A DNA stretch of 64,000 bases from Streptococcus suis (GCF_017601095.1 NZ_JAGFUX010000006.1:1-64000), one strand, 5' to 3'; positions 54,517 to 63,278 are shown, counted from the first letter of the stretch. A program made the numbers and translations. The notes: generated from the sequence alone by a model not told the origin.

Positions 54517-55311
54517 CTATGGCTGTTCTGTTTCTGCTGCTGGAGCTTCTGGTGTTACTTCAGCTACGGGTTCTGTCGGTGCAACTGGCTGTGCCTCCGC
54601 TTCTGCTGCAGGAGTACTTGGCTGGCTCACTTCTGTACTTGGAGCAGTTGCTGTTTCAGCAGGTGGAGTGGTTTGAACCGCAGGTGGGTTACTGGACGTA
54701 GAGCTACTGGTTGTAGAACTGCTTGTAACTGAAGTAGAGCTAGATGCTTTACTTGTCGACGCTGTCGTCCGACTGGAAGAATTGACACTAGTCCGTGCTC
54801 CAGTTACTTGACTCGGTGTCACAACCTGACTGGACTGGACCGCTTGTTCCTCTGACGAACTTGATGCAGTTGTGCTTTCAGTTTTGTCTTCCTTGGCTTT
54901 CTTTTCCTCAGCATATTTTTTCTCTGCCTCAGCCTTAGTTGCTTCTGCCTTTAATTTTGCTTGTTGGAGGGCGGTTGCTTCCTTGGCCATTTCTTGTTTG
55001 ACCTTGTCTATCCGGTCTTGGAGGGCTGTTTTTTTTGCCTGATCCTCCACCTTTTCAACAGCTGTTTGTGAAGCCTTGAGATTGGTTTCTGAATGACTTG
55101 CTTCCAGTTTTTTCACAGCAGCTTCTGCCAACTGCAAGGCAGACTGCACTGGACTGGTCTGGCTTGAAACCTGGGCGGTTGCTCTGCCATCTTCCCTTGT
55201 TTCAAGAGTATAAATCAAGAGACCAAATCCCAATAACAAGCCAAAGGTACTGGCAAGTAAAAAGAGTTTGACAACCGGTAAGTTTTTTTTAATTTTTCCC
55301 TTCTTCTTCAT
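54517..55311 (-). CDS. Membrane-anchored helical and Ser/Thr/Pro-rich protein
   Basis: The protein is about 264 residues. It has a basic N-terminus and a signal-anchor helix (FLLASTFGLLLGFGLLIYTL, about 13-32), a charged helical region (about 50-145; AEAAVKKLEASHSETNLKAS, QQAKLKAEATKAEAEKKYAE) and a long extracellular tail dominated by Ser, Thr, Pro, Val and Ala. The tail resembles wall-spanning linkers of streptococcal surface proteins, but no LPxTG motif follows. The start at 55311 is preferred over one 10 codons upstream. Function is unknown. Confidence 0.78.
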   Translation of the reverse strand: MKKKGKIKKNLPVVKLFLLASTFGLLLGFGLLIYTLETREDGRATAQVSSQTSPVQSALQLAEAAVKKLEASHSETNLKASQTAVEKVEDQAKKTALQDRIDKVKQEMAKEATALQQAKLKAEATKAEAEKKYAEEKKAKEDKTESTTASSSSEEQAVQSSQVVTPSQVTGARTSVNSSSRTTASTSKASSSTSVTSSSTTSSSTSSNPPAVQTTPPAETATAPSTEVSQPSTPAAEAEAQPVAPTEPVAEVTPEAPAAETEQP

Positions 55312-55360
55312 GTTAACACCACTCTTATCTATTTTTAACACAAACTACTGAAAATTGTAA

Positions 55361-55747
55361 TTACTTAGCAACTTTTGTTTTACCATTCCAGCCATTTAAA
55401 CCATAGCGGAGAATGAAAATATTGGAAAAGCCTTGTTTTTTCAAATGCAGGGCTGCAGGTGTTACCAATTGACCACGATCATTTTCATAAATCAAAATTG
55501 GTTTGTCCTTCCGTAAGGCTGCAGTGCTTTGGCGCAATTGTTGGTAAGGAATATTGCGGGCACCCAAGATGTGTTTTTTCCGAAATTCACCTGGTTCGCG
55601 TAGGTCAATCAGCTGACCACCTTGGATTTTTTCAGCAAATTCGCCATTGTCAATGACCGTAGCTGCCTGGCGCAAACGCCAATAGTTGAAGCCCATCCAG
55701 CCTCCCAAAATCACAACAAATACTAGCAATGTCCACACTGTTTCCAT
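55361..55747 (-). CDS. Membrane-anchored rhodanese-like protein
   Basis: The 128-residue protein has one N-terminal transmembrane helix (TVWTLLVFVVILGGWMGF) and a rhodanese domain (QLIDLREPGEFRKKHILGAR, then KPILIYENDRGQLVTPAAL). The catalytic-cysteine position is occupied by Glu in YENDRG, so sulfurtransferase activity is unlikely; family members of this kind are common in streptococci. It overlaps the yqgQ stop by one base (TAATG), so the two are coupled. Confidence 0.88.
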   Translation of the reverse strand: METVWTLLVFVVILGGWMGFNYWRLRQAATVIDNGEFAEKIQGGQLIDLREPGEFRKKHILGARNIPYQQLRQSTAALRKDKPILIYENDRGQLVTPAALHLKKQGFSNIFILRYGLNGWNGKTKVAK

Positions 55748-55965
55748 TACAATTTCTCCTTACTTTTCTCATACTCAACTTCTAAACGGTGCTCTCGTCG
55801 CAAGACCATTTCGGCCTCCATGTAATCCAGCCTGTCTAAGACTCCTGCCTGATAGACCCGATTGAGCTCAATCTGCATCATCTCAATGTCATAGAGGCGG
55901 TTGCCCATATAGACAATAATTCCGAATCGCTTCAGCAACTGCTGTACATCGTAAAGCCTTTTCAT
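55747..55965 (-). CDS. YqgQ family small protein
   Basis: The 72-residue protein from the ATG at 55965 has the YqgQ pattern (MKRLYDVQQLLKRFGIIVY, then GNRLYDIEMMQIELNRVYQA), a three-helix DUF910 fold of unknown function, possibly nucleic-acid binding. The -10 element ends 6 bases before the ATG and no SD is seen, so it may be leaderless. It is cotranscribed with the rhodanese gene. Confidence 0.87.
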   Translation of the reverse strand: MKRLYDVQQLLKRFGIIVYMGNRLYDIEMMQIELNRVYQAGVLDRLDYMEAEMVLRREHRLEVEYEKSKEKL

Positions 55966-55971
55966 AAGTAG

Positions 55972-56000
55972 AGTGTAGCAAATTTTCAAGACTTTTTCAA
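55972..56000 (-). promoter_or_regulatory. Sigma-A promoter directly before yqgQ
   Basis: TTGAAA (55995-56000) and TACACT (55972-55977), with TGC just before the -10, are separated by 17 bases on the minus strand. The ATG follows 6 bases after the -10. Confidence 0.65.
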
Positions 56001-56084
56001 GGGGTTTAATATATGTAATTTTTTTAACAATACATTTTTCGTTTGTTTCTCAAGATTAGCACGTATTTACACATTTTCAACATC

Positions 56085-56113
56085 AAAAAACCATCTCAAG
56101 ATAGCTGAGATGG
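56085..56113 (-). terminator. Terminator after the NarL-type regulator gene
   Basis: CCATCTCA and TGAGATGG with a 7-nt loop are followed by TTTTTTGATG on the minus strand. Confidence 0.85.
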
Positions 56114-56128
56114 CAATCATAGACCATT

Positions 56129-56728
56129 TCATAACCAACCCTTTTCCTGTGCCACCTTAACAGCGGCGGTGCGGTTTTCAGCACCCAGCTTGGACAGGAT
56201 AGAGGTCATGTAGTTGCGGACTGTCCCGTCAGACAGGTGGAGCTGGCAGGCGATTTCCTTATTGGACAGACCCTCTGCCACCAGCTTGAGTAGTTGACTT
56301 TCCAAGTTGGTTAAGGGACTGCGTTGGGTTAGGAGAATGTCCATTAACTCTGGTGAATATTCCTTCCGCCCCGCCAAGACCGTTTCAATGGTCCGCATGA
56401 GGTCTGCAATGGAGCGTTCCTTGAGCACATAGGCATCCACATCTGCCTTTACCGCCCGCTCGAAATAGCCCGGTCGCTTGAAGGTGGTCATGATGACAAC
56501 CTTGACAGGCAAGGCTTGCCCCCGCACCCATTCCAAGACATCTAAGCCCGACTTTTCAGGCATTTCTATATCTAGTAGCACCACATCTACTGGCTCTTTT
56601 TCCAAAAGAGCAATGGCCTGACTGCCGTTTTCTGCTTGTAAAACAGCCTCAACCGCATTTTGAAAGCCCAAGAGCTGACAGAGGGCGTCCCGCAGCATTG
56701 CTTGGTCTTCTGCGACTAAGATTCTCAT
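56129..56728 (-). CDS. NarL/LuxR-family response regulator (DesR-like)
   Basis: The 199-residue protein has a receiver domain ([12 protein letters not shown]; phospho-acceptor in [15 protein letters not shown]) and a C-terminal LuxR HTH ([20 protein letters not shown], then [20 protein letters not shown]). It overlaps the kinase gene by 4 bases and is the last gene of the operon ABC ATPase-permease-kinase-regulator. It most likely controls the adjacent transporter. Confidence 0.93.
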   Translation of the reverse strand: MRILVAEDQAMLRDALCQLLGFQNAVEAVLQAENGSQAIALLEKEPVDVVLLDIEMPEKSGLDVLEWVRGQALPVKVVIMTTFKRPGYFERAVKADVDAYVLKERSIADLMRTIETVLAGRKEYSPELMDILLTQRSPLTNLESQLLKLVAEGLSNKEIACQLHLSDGTVRNYMTSILSKLGAENRTAAVKVAQEKGWL

Positions 56729-57819
56729 TCTACCACCTCCTCAAACGGAATTCGGATGGACAGGCGGGTAGGCTTTGCCAGAGAAAGAAATTCCAAGCTC
56801 CCTTTCACCGTTACCAACCTGTCCTTTATGGTATGCAATTCCTGACCAGTCAACTGGGCAAAGCCCACACCGTTGTCTTCGTAGTATACAACCAATTCTT
56901 GCTGGTCTTTTTCAAACATCAAACGACATTTGCTAGCCTGGCTGTGCTTGAGCAGGTTATTGCCCAACTCTCTCAGCACCATAGCCAGCTTGTTCTGGAC
57001 GGGCAAGCTGAGCTGCTCTGCTATTTCCCCGCCCAAGACAACTAAGTCCACTCCTGCCAAGTCCAACATCTGCTGTAAAATCTGGAGTTCCTCTGCCACG
57101 GTGTGCTGCTTGAGGGACTGGACAATCTGGCGGACCTCCTGCATGGAGTCCTTGGCCAAGGTCTGAAGGGCTGCCACCTCCTTCTTGGCCTGGTCAATCT
57201 GGTCGTGGTCTAAAAGTGTCTGGACCAGCTCGGCCTTGACAGACAGCATGGCAAAGACATGACCCAGTGTGTCGTGCAAGTCCTGACCGATACGGTTGCG
57301 TTCATTCTCAGCCAGCAGGAGATTGATGGACGCATTCTGCTCCTGTAGACGTTGCTGAAGGGCTTCCCGCTTGATCTCAATCCAGCTGAAAATCAGCAAG
57401 GCCAAGCCGAAAAAGTGAATGATGAGGGCAAAGGCTCTCATCTCAAAAGAAACTGGACCAAACAAAGCCCATAGAATAATAACCAGCAACAAAAGCCCGT
57501 AGGACACCGTCCGATAGGTCGGTCGATTCTCTTTATAATACCAGCCCAGCATATTGGACAGGTTGAAGATAAAGAGAGAGAATTGCAGATTGCCCCAAAA
57601 ACTCATGACGGCGATATAGCCAATCAGGTAAAACCAACCCAGCATGGAATAGAGCTTGTGGTCGGTGTAAAAGAGGGAGCAATAGACCAAGGCAAAGAGA
57701 ATAGTCGCTAGGACAACTGCCGTAGGATTGGGACTATACTGGGCATAGTAAAAGGGAAAATAGAGAAAGACCATGCCCACGAAGAACATGAGTGGTACCT
57801 TTCTTTTTTCAAATATCAT
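56725..57819 (-). CDS. DesK-like sensor histidine kinase
   Basis: The 364-residue kinase has five or six N-terminal transmembrane helices (to about 155), a HisKA_3 phospho-acceptor in [20 protein letters not shown] (about 173-192) and an HATPase with [17 protein letters not shown] and DNGVGF. This layout is that of DesK, which senses membrane state. GAGGTGACAG precedes the ATG. It overlaps the regulator gene and follows the permease gene by 8 bases. Confidence 0.92.
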   Translation of the reverse strand: MIFEKRKVPLMFFVGMVFLYFPFYYAQYSPNPTAVVLATILFALVYCSLFYTDHKLYSMLGWFYLIGYIAVMSFWGNLQFSLFIFNLSNMLGWYYKENRPTYRTVSYGLLLLVIILWALFGPVSFEMRAFALIIHFFGLALLIFSWIEIKREALQQRLQEQNASINLLLAENERNRIGQDLHDTLGHVFAMLSVKAELVQTLLDHDQIDQAKKEVAALQTLAKDSMQEVRQIVQSLKQHTVAEELQILQQMLDLAGVDLVVLGGEIAEQLSLPVQNKLAMVLRELGNNLLKHSQASKCRLMFEKDQQELVVYYEDNGVGFAQLTGQELHTIKDRLVTVKGSLEFLSLAKPTRLSIRIPFEEVVE

Positions 57820-57827
57820 CTGTCACC

Positions 57828-58559
57828 TCACTGCTGCTCCGATTTTCTATTCAGTATCAGAGCAATTCCTAAGAAAATTATCGCATAGCCTAGGACAATT
57901 AGCAAGGATTTCCAGAGAAAATCTCCCTCTTGTGCATAGGTGGTCACCAGCTGGTTGACATGGTAGCTGGGCATGAGTTTACATATCCGTTGCACCCAGT
58001 CTGGAAAGAGGGAAACAGGCATCCAAGAACCACCCATGATAGCCAGAACAAAGTAGAGCAAGTTTGCCACCACCGACATGGTTTGTTCCGACTGAATTTG
58101 CACCAAAAGCAAGCCAATAGCTAGAAATACGATAGAGGTTACTAAAAGTAAGAGAGCCGAAATTACCCATTCCTGAGCAGTCATCTCTACTCCCTTGACC
58201 AAGCCACCCACCGCAAAGACAATGACATTGGAAGATACAAAGCAGAGCAAGACCCGCACCAGTTTGGACAGGTAGTATTGCCAGAGCGGCAGGGGCGAAT
58301 GCTGGATAAAGGTCAACCAGCTATTTTTCCTGTCCTCTGCCAGCATCATGGGAAAGGTGAAAAGGGCAAAGCCCGACATGGAAAAACCTGTCATAGTCAG
58401 CATGTAGGACTGGATAAAGGCCTTTTGCATGGCTGCATCGTCAAACTGGAGCGTTGATGAGAAAATCAGGAAAAAGATGACAGGCATGCCGATAGATAGG
58501 AGAAAAACTCCCAAACTCCTAGATAATTTTAAAGCCTCTACTTGAACCAATGCTTTCAT
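57828..58559 (-). CDS. ABC-2 type transporter permease
   Basis: The 243-residue ABC-2 permease has six transmembrane helices, with the conserved pattern GGSWMPVSLFPDWVQRICKL between helices 5 and 6 and a short cytoplasmic loop after helix 2 (FPMMLAEDRKNSWLTFIQHS). It overlaps the ATPase gene by 4 bases and is the membrane part of the exporter controlled by the neighbouring two-component system. The substrate is unknown; the type often exports peptides, lipids or drugs. Confidence 0.9.
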   Translation of the reverse strand: MKALVQVEALKLSRSLGVFLLSIGMPVIFFLIFSSTLQFDDAAMQKAFIQSYMLTMTGFSMSGFALFTFPMMLAEDRKNSWLTFIQHSPLPLWQYYLSKLVRVLLCFVSSNVIVFAVGGLVKGVEMTAQEWVISALLLLVTSIVFLAIGLLLVQIQSEQTMSVVANLLYFVLAIMGGSWMPVSLFPDWVQRICKLMPSYHVNQLVTTYAQEGDFLWKSLLIVLGYAIIFLGIALILNRKSEQQ

Positions 58560-59434
58560 GATTCTTCCTCCCTCGTCTTGTCAAATAGGCTATTGAGCAG
58601 GGTTTTGTTCTGAACCTCTAGATCCGAAATCCGACAACCTGCCTCCTGCAAGCTAGCCCAAACCCGCTCAATGTCTCGGGTCTTGAAGCTGACCGTGTCT
58701 TGTTTATAGCTGATTTCATTGATTTCAGCCAAGCTCTCCACCGCCGCCGCAAAGGCAATCGGCAAAGTCACTTCTTTTTCTTGCTCCTCACTCCGCATGG
58801 CAAATGGCGTGGTATCTCTTAGTAACCTCCCCTGGTGCAAGACCAAAATCCGCTCCGCCGTATGCTCCACTTCCTCGATGTAGTGGCTGGTATAAAAAAT
58901 AGTCACACCCTGAGCCTTAAGTTCATGGACAATCTCCCAAAAACGCTGACGGGTCGAAGTATCCATGCCCGCCGTCGGCTCGTCCAAGAAAAGCAACTTG
59001 GGCTTGCCAATCAGACAGATGACGAAAGCCAAGAGTCGCTTCTGACCACCCGATAGCTTGCCTGCCAGCTGATTTTTTTGTTCTGGGGAAAAGCGGAGCA
59101 GGCTGTCGATTTCCACATCTGTCAGACTGGCCTTGTAGATAGCTTGGAAAAAGCGGAGCAATTCCTTGACCTTCAGGTCTGTAGGAATGGCATTTTCTTG
59201 TGGTAAGACTGCTACCTTTTCCTTATTCGACTGAGCCTGCGGAGCCAGACCGTCCAACAAAACCTGGCCTTTCGTCGCCCTCCTATCCCCCAACAAACAA
59301 GACATGAGGGTCGTCTTTCCAGCCCCGTTTGGACCAATTAAAGCCACACATTCTCCTGACTTGATTTCAAAGGAAATGTTGGACAAAATCGTCCGTCCTT
59401 TGATGATTTTTTCTAGCGCTCGTACTTCTATCAT
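58556..59434 (-). CDS. ABC transporter ATP-binding protein (ABC-2 exporter)
   Basis: The 292-residue ATPase has Walker A GPNGAGKTT (about 33-41), signature LSGGQKRLLAFVIC, Walker B LLFLDEPTAGMD and the switch histidine in YTSHYIEE, plus a C-terminal extension of about 75 residues found in drug- or peptide-export ATPases. AGGAGGTAG lies 6 bases before the ATG. It is the first gene of the four-gene operon. Confidence 0.93.
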   Translation of the reverse strand: MIEVRALEKIIKGRTILSNISFEIKSGECVALIGPNGAGKTTLMSCLLGDRRATKGQVLLDGLAPQAQSNKEKVAVLPQENAIPTDLKVKELLRFFQAIYKASLTDVEIDSLLRFSPEQKNQLAGKLSGGQKRLLAFVICLIGKPKLLFLDEPTAGMDTSTRQRFWEIVHELKAQGVTIFYTSHYIEEVEHTAERILVLHQGRLLRDTTPFAMRSEEQEKEVTLPIAFAAAVESLAEINEISYKQDTVSFKTRDIERVWASLQEAGCRISDLEVQNKTLLNSLFDKTREEES

Positions 59435-59540
59435 CTTTCTACCTCCTACTTCTTGAACATCTTACATAGACAGTATATCTCGAAAATGAAGCCCGAACTA
59501 GAAGGCTTTGTCATTAACTCATGTGACAAATGTCATATAT

Positions 59541-59570
59541 AAAAAAGAGCTCGTTTAGTTCGAGCTCTTT
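59541..59570 (-). terminator. Terminator after the ATP-grasp/SIMPL operon
   Basis: AAAGAGCTCG and CGAGCTCTTT with a 7-nt loop run into TTTATATAT on the minus strand; it overlaps the stop of the last gene. Confidence 0.8.
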
Positions 59571-60414
59571 ATGACATTGATGATAATTTTTTGAAGAAGA
59601 GAAAATAATCTTGGTTAAAAGATAGACCTGAAACTTGACCATCTCCAGTTTCTAGTATTTTCCAACTTCCATCTTCTAACCCCGCAAAATCAACAGTATA
59701 AAATTGGCTAGGTAAATCCTTGTACCGGTTGATTAAATCTTCGGGCGGGCTAGCGGTTGGACTAGTCTGGTGACTATTTTGGCTAATGGATAAAATGGTT
59801 TGATTATAGAAAAATACTCTATACTCATTCGTTTGATCGCCATAATACTTCAAAGGCAGAATCTCTTTTAGACAAAGCCCTCCTGTGAACAAGTTACCTC
59901 TGAGATGATAGAAAGTATCAAATAATTGTTCCAATTCTTCCTGACTGATTTCCGAAGAAATTTTAGACGGAATTTGCGAACCTTTTACAGATTTTACATA
60001 ATCTTTAATCATAAACTCTCTAAAGTGCTTACGAATTTCACTAATTACTGGTTTCCGATTTGCTGGATAGATTAAAGTAGAAGCCGTATCTTGCTCAATT
60101 AAAGGATAAACTTTAGGAAATAAATGAAGCGCCTCATACTCTTTTGGTTGTGTTACTAAATCCAATCCATTCTCAGCCAATTGTTCGAAGAAACTTCGAT
60201 AGTCTTCTGGTTTCATCATCCAGCCTCTATAAATGCACATTTGACGTTTTTCCAACTTCTTGGATAGCTTTAACTTTCCATCCTCAAACCAGGATAAATT
60301 ATCAAATAGTAAAATTTCGAAATATTCTTTAGCAGCTTCATACTCAGCTTGTAATCCCTCATCAACTTGATTCTTCTGAAAAACATCAGAAGGAAACAAA
60401 AGTACTGGTTTCAT
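59569..60414 (-). CDS. ATP-grasp protein, R2K-like (operon gene 3)
   Basis: The protein is about 281 residues from the ATG at 60414, 4 bases after the SIMPL gene stop. Its N-terminus is MKPVLLFPSDVFQKNQVDEG; features include IYRGWMMKPEDY, FMIKDYVKSVKGSQIP (ATP-binding lysine strand) and LEDGSWKILETGDGQVSGLS at the end (metal-binding Glu and the glycine-rich loop). This fits the R2K ATP-grasp clade. ATP-grasp enzymes form amide or ester bonds between acyl-phosphates and amines. It shares a general fold with, but is clearly different from, the first gene of this operon. Confidence 0.75.
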   Translation of the reverse strand: MKPVLLFPSDVFQKNQVDEGLQAEYEAAKEYFEILLFDNLSWFEDGKLKLSKKLEKRQMCIYRGWMMKPEDYRSFFEQLAENGLDLVTQPKEYEALHLFPKVYPLIEQDTASTLIYPANRKPVISEIRKHFREFMIKDYVKSVKGSQIPSKISSEISQEELEQLFDTFYHLRGNLFTGGLCLKEILPLKYYGDQTNEYRVFFYNQTILSISQNSHQTSPTASPPEDLINRYKDLPSQFYTVDFAGLEDGSWKILETGDGQVSGLSFNQDYFLFFKKLSSMS

Positions 60415-60418
60415 ATTT

Positions 60419-61045
60419 TTACTCACAATTCCACACAATTTCGACTTCTTTGCTGAGACGCTCTTCTGGTTGTGAGAGTTCTGTGAACGATACCTTTGGA
60501 CTAGAACTAAATTCCTGTTCGCATTCCATCCAATCAATCCTTTCCAATGGCTCTGAAGAATGCCAAGAATTGTTTTTGACTTCTCTAATTCCTTTCAGAG
60601 TTTGGTTAGAATATTGAGCAATTTTTTCCGCTTTTAGCTTGGAATCCAATACTGCCTTTTCTAACAACCTCTCCTCAATTGCCTGAGGATTGCTATAGTA
60701 GTAACCAACCATGTATTCTGGATAATAGTCCGATGTCGCCAATAACTGAACAATTCTGTCACACAATTCTAAATTTAATGGAACAGCTATTGAAAAACTT
60801 CTTCTGCACTCTCCAACTTCATCATCTAAAAAATTCTGGAAATCAATTTCTTCTTCATGTAAGCGAACGGCCTGCAAATCTCCAAGTAATGTCTTTAAGT
60901 CAGCTAATAGCTGCTCTGTATTTTCTCGCAGAACAGCAATTGCTCGTTTAGGACTGTTTTCACGACTATTAATGGTAATCCGAATTTTCATCAAATCCAT
61001 TTCTACATACTCTATCGCTTTTCCAGTTACAACTATTTTTCCCAT
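60419..61045 (-). CDS. SIMPL-domain (DUF541-like) cytoplasmic protein (operon gene 2)
   Basis: The 208-residue protein starts KIVVTGKAIEYVEMDLMKIR like SIMPL proteins. The second part has AVLDSKLKAEKIAQYSNQTL, the family helix, and a final KEVEIVWNCE strand. Usual SIMPL proteins are secreted or periplasmic; here there is no signal peptide. AAGGAG precedes the ATG. It sits between two ATP-grasp genes with gaps of 12 and 4 bases and may be a scaffold or modification target. Confidence 0.75.
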   Translation of the reverse strand: MGKIVVTGKAIEYVEMDLMKIRITINSRENSPKRAIAVLRENTEQLLADLKTLLGDLQAVRLHEEEIDFQNFLDDEVGECRRSFSIAVPLNLELCDRIVQLLATSDYYPEYMVGYYYSNPQAIEERLLEKAVLDSKLKAEKIAQYSNQTLKGIREVKNNSWHSSEPLERIDWMECEQEFSSSPKVSFTELSQPEERLSKEVEIVWNCE

Positions 61046-61057
61046 TTTTTTTACTCC

Positions 61058-61804
61058 TTATTTACTCAAATCCAAAAATTCATGTCTAGCAAAGAATGCC
61101 TTTGTTAATTCTCTCCATCTTCTTTCGAAAAAGATAGCAGCCTTCAAGGGATTTAGTCCATAATTTCCAACTGCATAGCCATCATTAATTTCAACTATGA
61201 GCGTCCGTCCATCTTCGGTCACACCGATGTCCATGACATAGGCAACCGGCGCATTCTGCCAACTAGCAATGGATTGATCAATGATTGTAGCATCGTAGTG
61301 ATAATGATAGTCCCCTTTATAGGGACGGACATCTAAGACTTGACCTTCAAGAACAAAAACACGCCATTCTCTTTTAAAATCAACTGCCTGACTAATCCAA
61401 ATTGGATAATCAAACGGCAAACCAATCTCTATTAGATCACTCGTTGAACGAACAACTCTACCAGTAAATTTTTTACTTCCTATCCTTGGTTTTATGAAAA
61501 CGCCCCAATTTTCCGGATGGTGTACTATTTCCCCCAACTTTCCCTCTCGAATCCACCGCCCATAAAATGAAGACAATTCATTCGGATAGTCCAACTCAGA
61601 AACTTCAATCCCCATTTTCTCTAGAAACCATCTCGTTTCATAGATATAATCGATGAGAATATCCTCCTTGTAGAGACGATTAATTTCAGAAGTTTCTTTA
61701 AATAAGCGCACCTCTTCACCCCTCATATGATAACCTACTTGTGCATTGAATTTATTCATAGAGGTCTCCTCTAAAAATGTTCCCTCTCGAATATAAACAA
61801 CCAT
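61058..61804 (-). CDS. ATP-grasp protein, R2K clade (DUF4343-like; operon gene 1)
   Basis: The 248-residue protein has the R2K_2-like pattern: GVFIKPRIGSKKFTGRVV (about 101-118, ATP-binding lysine), PIWISQAVDFKREWRVFVLE (about 133-152), VLDVRPYKGDYHYHY and VMDIGVTEDGRTLIVEINDG (about 190-209, metal-binding Asp/Glu-x-Asn). GGAGGTAG precedes the ATG. Aravind-type surveys place R2K ATP-grasps in conflict and peptide-ligation contexts; a direct activity is not known. The long N-terminal part (1-95) has no recognisable domain. Confidence 0.78.
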   Translation of the reverse strand: MVVYIREGTFLEETSMNKFNAQVGYHMRGEEVRLFKETSEINRLYKEDILIDYIYETRWFLEKMGIEVSELDYPNELSSFYGRWIREGKLGEIVHHPENWGVFIKPRIGSKKFTGRVVRSTSDLIEIGLPFDYPIWISQAVDFKREWRVFVLEGQVLDVRPYKGDYHYHYDATIIDQSIASWQNAPVAYVMDIGVTEDGRTLIVEINDGYAVGNYGLNPLKAAIFFERRWRELTKAFFARHEFLDLSK

Positions 61805-61822
61805 TTTCTACCTCCATTCAAA

Positions 61823-61836
61823 CACTAGTGCAACAC
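61823..61836. promoter_or_regulatory. Candidate RHH-protein site at the ATP-grasp operon
   Basis: CACTAGTGCAACAC lies 19 bases upstream of the first ATP-grasp gene and matches, at 11 of 14 positions, the sequence at 62083-62096 upstream of the small RHH gene. Confidence 0.4.
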
Positions 61837-61843
61837 TTTTCGC

Positions 61844-61870
61844 AAAAAATAGATAGGGATGACTCCCTAT
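61844..61870 (-). terminator. Terminator between the RHH gene and the ATP-grasp operon
   Basis: ATAGGGA and TCCCTAT with a 4-nt loop are followed on the minus strand by CTATTTTTT. The RHH stop codon is within the stem. Confidence 0.7.
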
Positions 61871-62049
61871 TTTTGTAAACTTCCCATGATATCGTCAAAA
61901 GTATCAACTGTATTTAATAGCAGTTCGACAATTTGTGACTTCGTAAGACGCAAACCTCTTCGATCCCTTGCATCTTCAATTAAATGCTCCAAATGTTCTA
62001 AATTCTTATCATCCAAGCTAATCATGATACGGTTTTTATCTGTTGCCAT
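61867..62049 (-). CDS. Small ribbon-helix-helix-like regulator (60 aa)
   Basis: The protein begins MATDKNRIMISLDDKNLEHL, a basic strand followed by helices with LTKSQIVELLLNTVDTFDDI, as in CopG/MetJ-like RHH proteins, in which the strand pairs in a dimer to read DNA. The SD is weak. A 19-bp palindrome lies in the -10/-35 spacer of its own promoter and a related sequence precedes the ATP-grasp operon, so autoregulation and control of the operon are likely. Confidence 0.75.
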   Translation of the reverse strand: MATDKNRIMISLDDKNLEHLEHLIEDARDRRGLRLTKSQIVELLLNTVDTFDDIMGSLQK

Positions 62050-62082
62050 AGTATCCAGTCTATATTTTTTTCTTTATTTTAT

Positions 62083-62101
62083 CACAAGTGTTACACCTGT
62101 G
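62083..62101. promoter_or_regulatory. 19-bp palindrome in the RHH gene promoter
   Basis: CACAAGTGTTACACCTGTG is an inverted repeat with arms CACA-N-GTGT and ACAC-N-TGTG. It fills the spacer between TTGCAC (62099-62104) and TAAAAT (62076-62081) on the minus strand, separated by 17 bases, the position expected of a repressor operator. Confidence 0.6.
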
Positions 62102-62257
62102 CAAGACATTTTTTAACATTTTTATTGATTTTTTCTTCTTCAAGCAAATCGCTTGCCTTTTTCAGCATATTACTTTAGTATAGATATATCAACATGTTCT
62201 ACTAGGTAGGATGACTCGGTGGCTATCCACCCTTGACTCAGTGAAAAGAGGTTTCTT

Positions 62258-62464
62258 ATGTCAGAAGATAAATTGAATGCAAAACTTGACCAGTTGACAG
62301 GTTCTGTCAAAGAAGGTTTTGGAAAACTAACAGGCGATAAAGGTCTTGAAGTCGAAGGACTTGTGGAAAAAGGCCTAGGCAAGGCTAAAGAATTAGTCGA
62401 AGATGCCAAAGATGGCATTGAAGGTGCTGTTGACGGCATCAAAAAAGCTTTCGATAAGGAATAA
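62258..62464 (+). CDS. CsbD family stress-response protein
   Basis: The 68-residue acidic and helical protein has the CsbD pattern ([20 protein letters not shown], then [20 protein letters not shown]). Members are abundant under general or envelope stress; function is unclear. AAGAGG precedes the ATG. A terminator follows. Confidence 0.92.
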   Translation: MSEDKLNAKLDQLTGSVKEGFGKLTGDKGLEVEGLVEKGLGKAKELVEDAKDGIEGAVDGIKKAFDKE

Positions 62465-62501
62465 GCACAAGGTTATGGAAAAAGCCTTGTGTCACTGAAC
62501 C

Positions 62502-62546
62502 ACACCCCAAAAGGTAGATAGAAAAATCTAACTTCTGGGGTGTTAT
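62502..62546 (+). terminator. Terminator after csbD
   Basis: ACCCCAAAAG and CTTCTGGGGT can pair across a loop of about 20 bases containing AGAT/ATCT, followed by GTTATTTTTGTT. Confidence 0.65.
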
Positions 62547-62710
62547 TTTTGTTCAGTCAAAATCTATTTCGCTCACTATTTAATCATGATATATTCGCGT
62601 CAAGGCATGATCACTTTCAACTTGCTACACTCTTCATTAGTATCTTGCTTTACATGGGTTTTCCACCCTGTCTAATTGCAAATTCATTCGACTATCGTCT
62701 ATGCAGCAAA
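62547..62710. other. Intergenic stretch with no recognisable gene
   Basis: Between the csbD terminator and the dpr terminator I see no gene with a convincing start and ribosome-binding site. A plus-strand frame here runs into the dpr antisense strand and is not supported. Confidence 0.5.
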
Positions 62711-62733
62711 AAAAGAGTCCTACTGGACCCTTC
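62711..62733 (-). terminator. Terminator of dpr
   Basis: AAGGGTCC and GGACTCTT, with an internal mismatch and a 4-nt loop, are followed on the minus strand by TTTTTTT. Confidence 0.75.
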
Positions 62734-62739
62734 ATCTAT

Positions 62740-63255
62740 TTACAATTTCGGAGCTTGTCCTAGTTCTGCCTGCAACATCCAAATATGTTTTTCAATACTA
62801 GCCTTAGCCACATTGAAAATGTCGTTGGTTACGCTGTCACCTTCTTCGTCACTGACATCAAATCCCTTTTGGAAAAGAGCAGCCAGATAGCGGAACACCT
62901 CTACCACACGCGCCAATTGCTCTTCAATCGTTTTATTGTAGTCACCAGGAACTTCCTTGAGCTGGCTATTTTCACTAAATTCATTAAGAGTAGAAAATGG
63001 TGCCCCACCTAAGGTGATTAAACGTTCACTCATCTCATCCAAATAGCCATCAATTTCTTCCATATATTCATCCATCTTTGGATGCCAAATCATAAAGCCA
63101 CGACCACGCATATACCAATGGACTTGATGGAGGATAGAATGGGCTACTGATAGATCTGCTACTGCTTGATTCAAAACAGCCTTAGAATCAGCCAATGATT
63201 GACGTGGGCTGAAGGAAGCAATTTCTGCTGGTGTTTGGAAATACTTTTGTTTCAT
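62740..63255 (-). CDS. dpr: Dps-like peroxide resistance protein (Dpr)
   Basis: From the ATG at 63255 the protein is 171 residues, a ferritin-like four-helix bundle. Ferroxidase residues are H46 in HQVHWYMRG, then H58, D62, D73 and E77 in [18 protein letters not shown]. The sequence agrees with S. suis Dpr as I remember it. Dodecamers bind iron and protect DNA and cell from peroxide. AAAGGTG precedes the ATG; a longer reading from 63315 would cross the PerR box. Confidence 0.95.
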   Translation of the reverse strand: MKQKYFQTPAEIASFSPRQSLADSKAVLNQAVADLSVAHSILHQVHWYMRGRGFMIWHPKMDEYMEEIDGYLDEMSERLITLGGAPFSTLNEFSENSQLKEVPGDYNKTIEEQLARVVEVFRYLAALFQKGFDVSDEEGDSVTNDIFNVAKASIEKHIWMLQAELGQAPKL

Positions 63256-63278
63256 AGTGTTCACCTTTTTGTTTTTAT

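Noticed and set aside
62540..62890. 116-codon plus-strand frame after csbD
   Set aside because: It crosses the dpr terminator and gene in antisense and has no convincing start signal.
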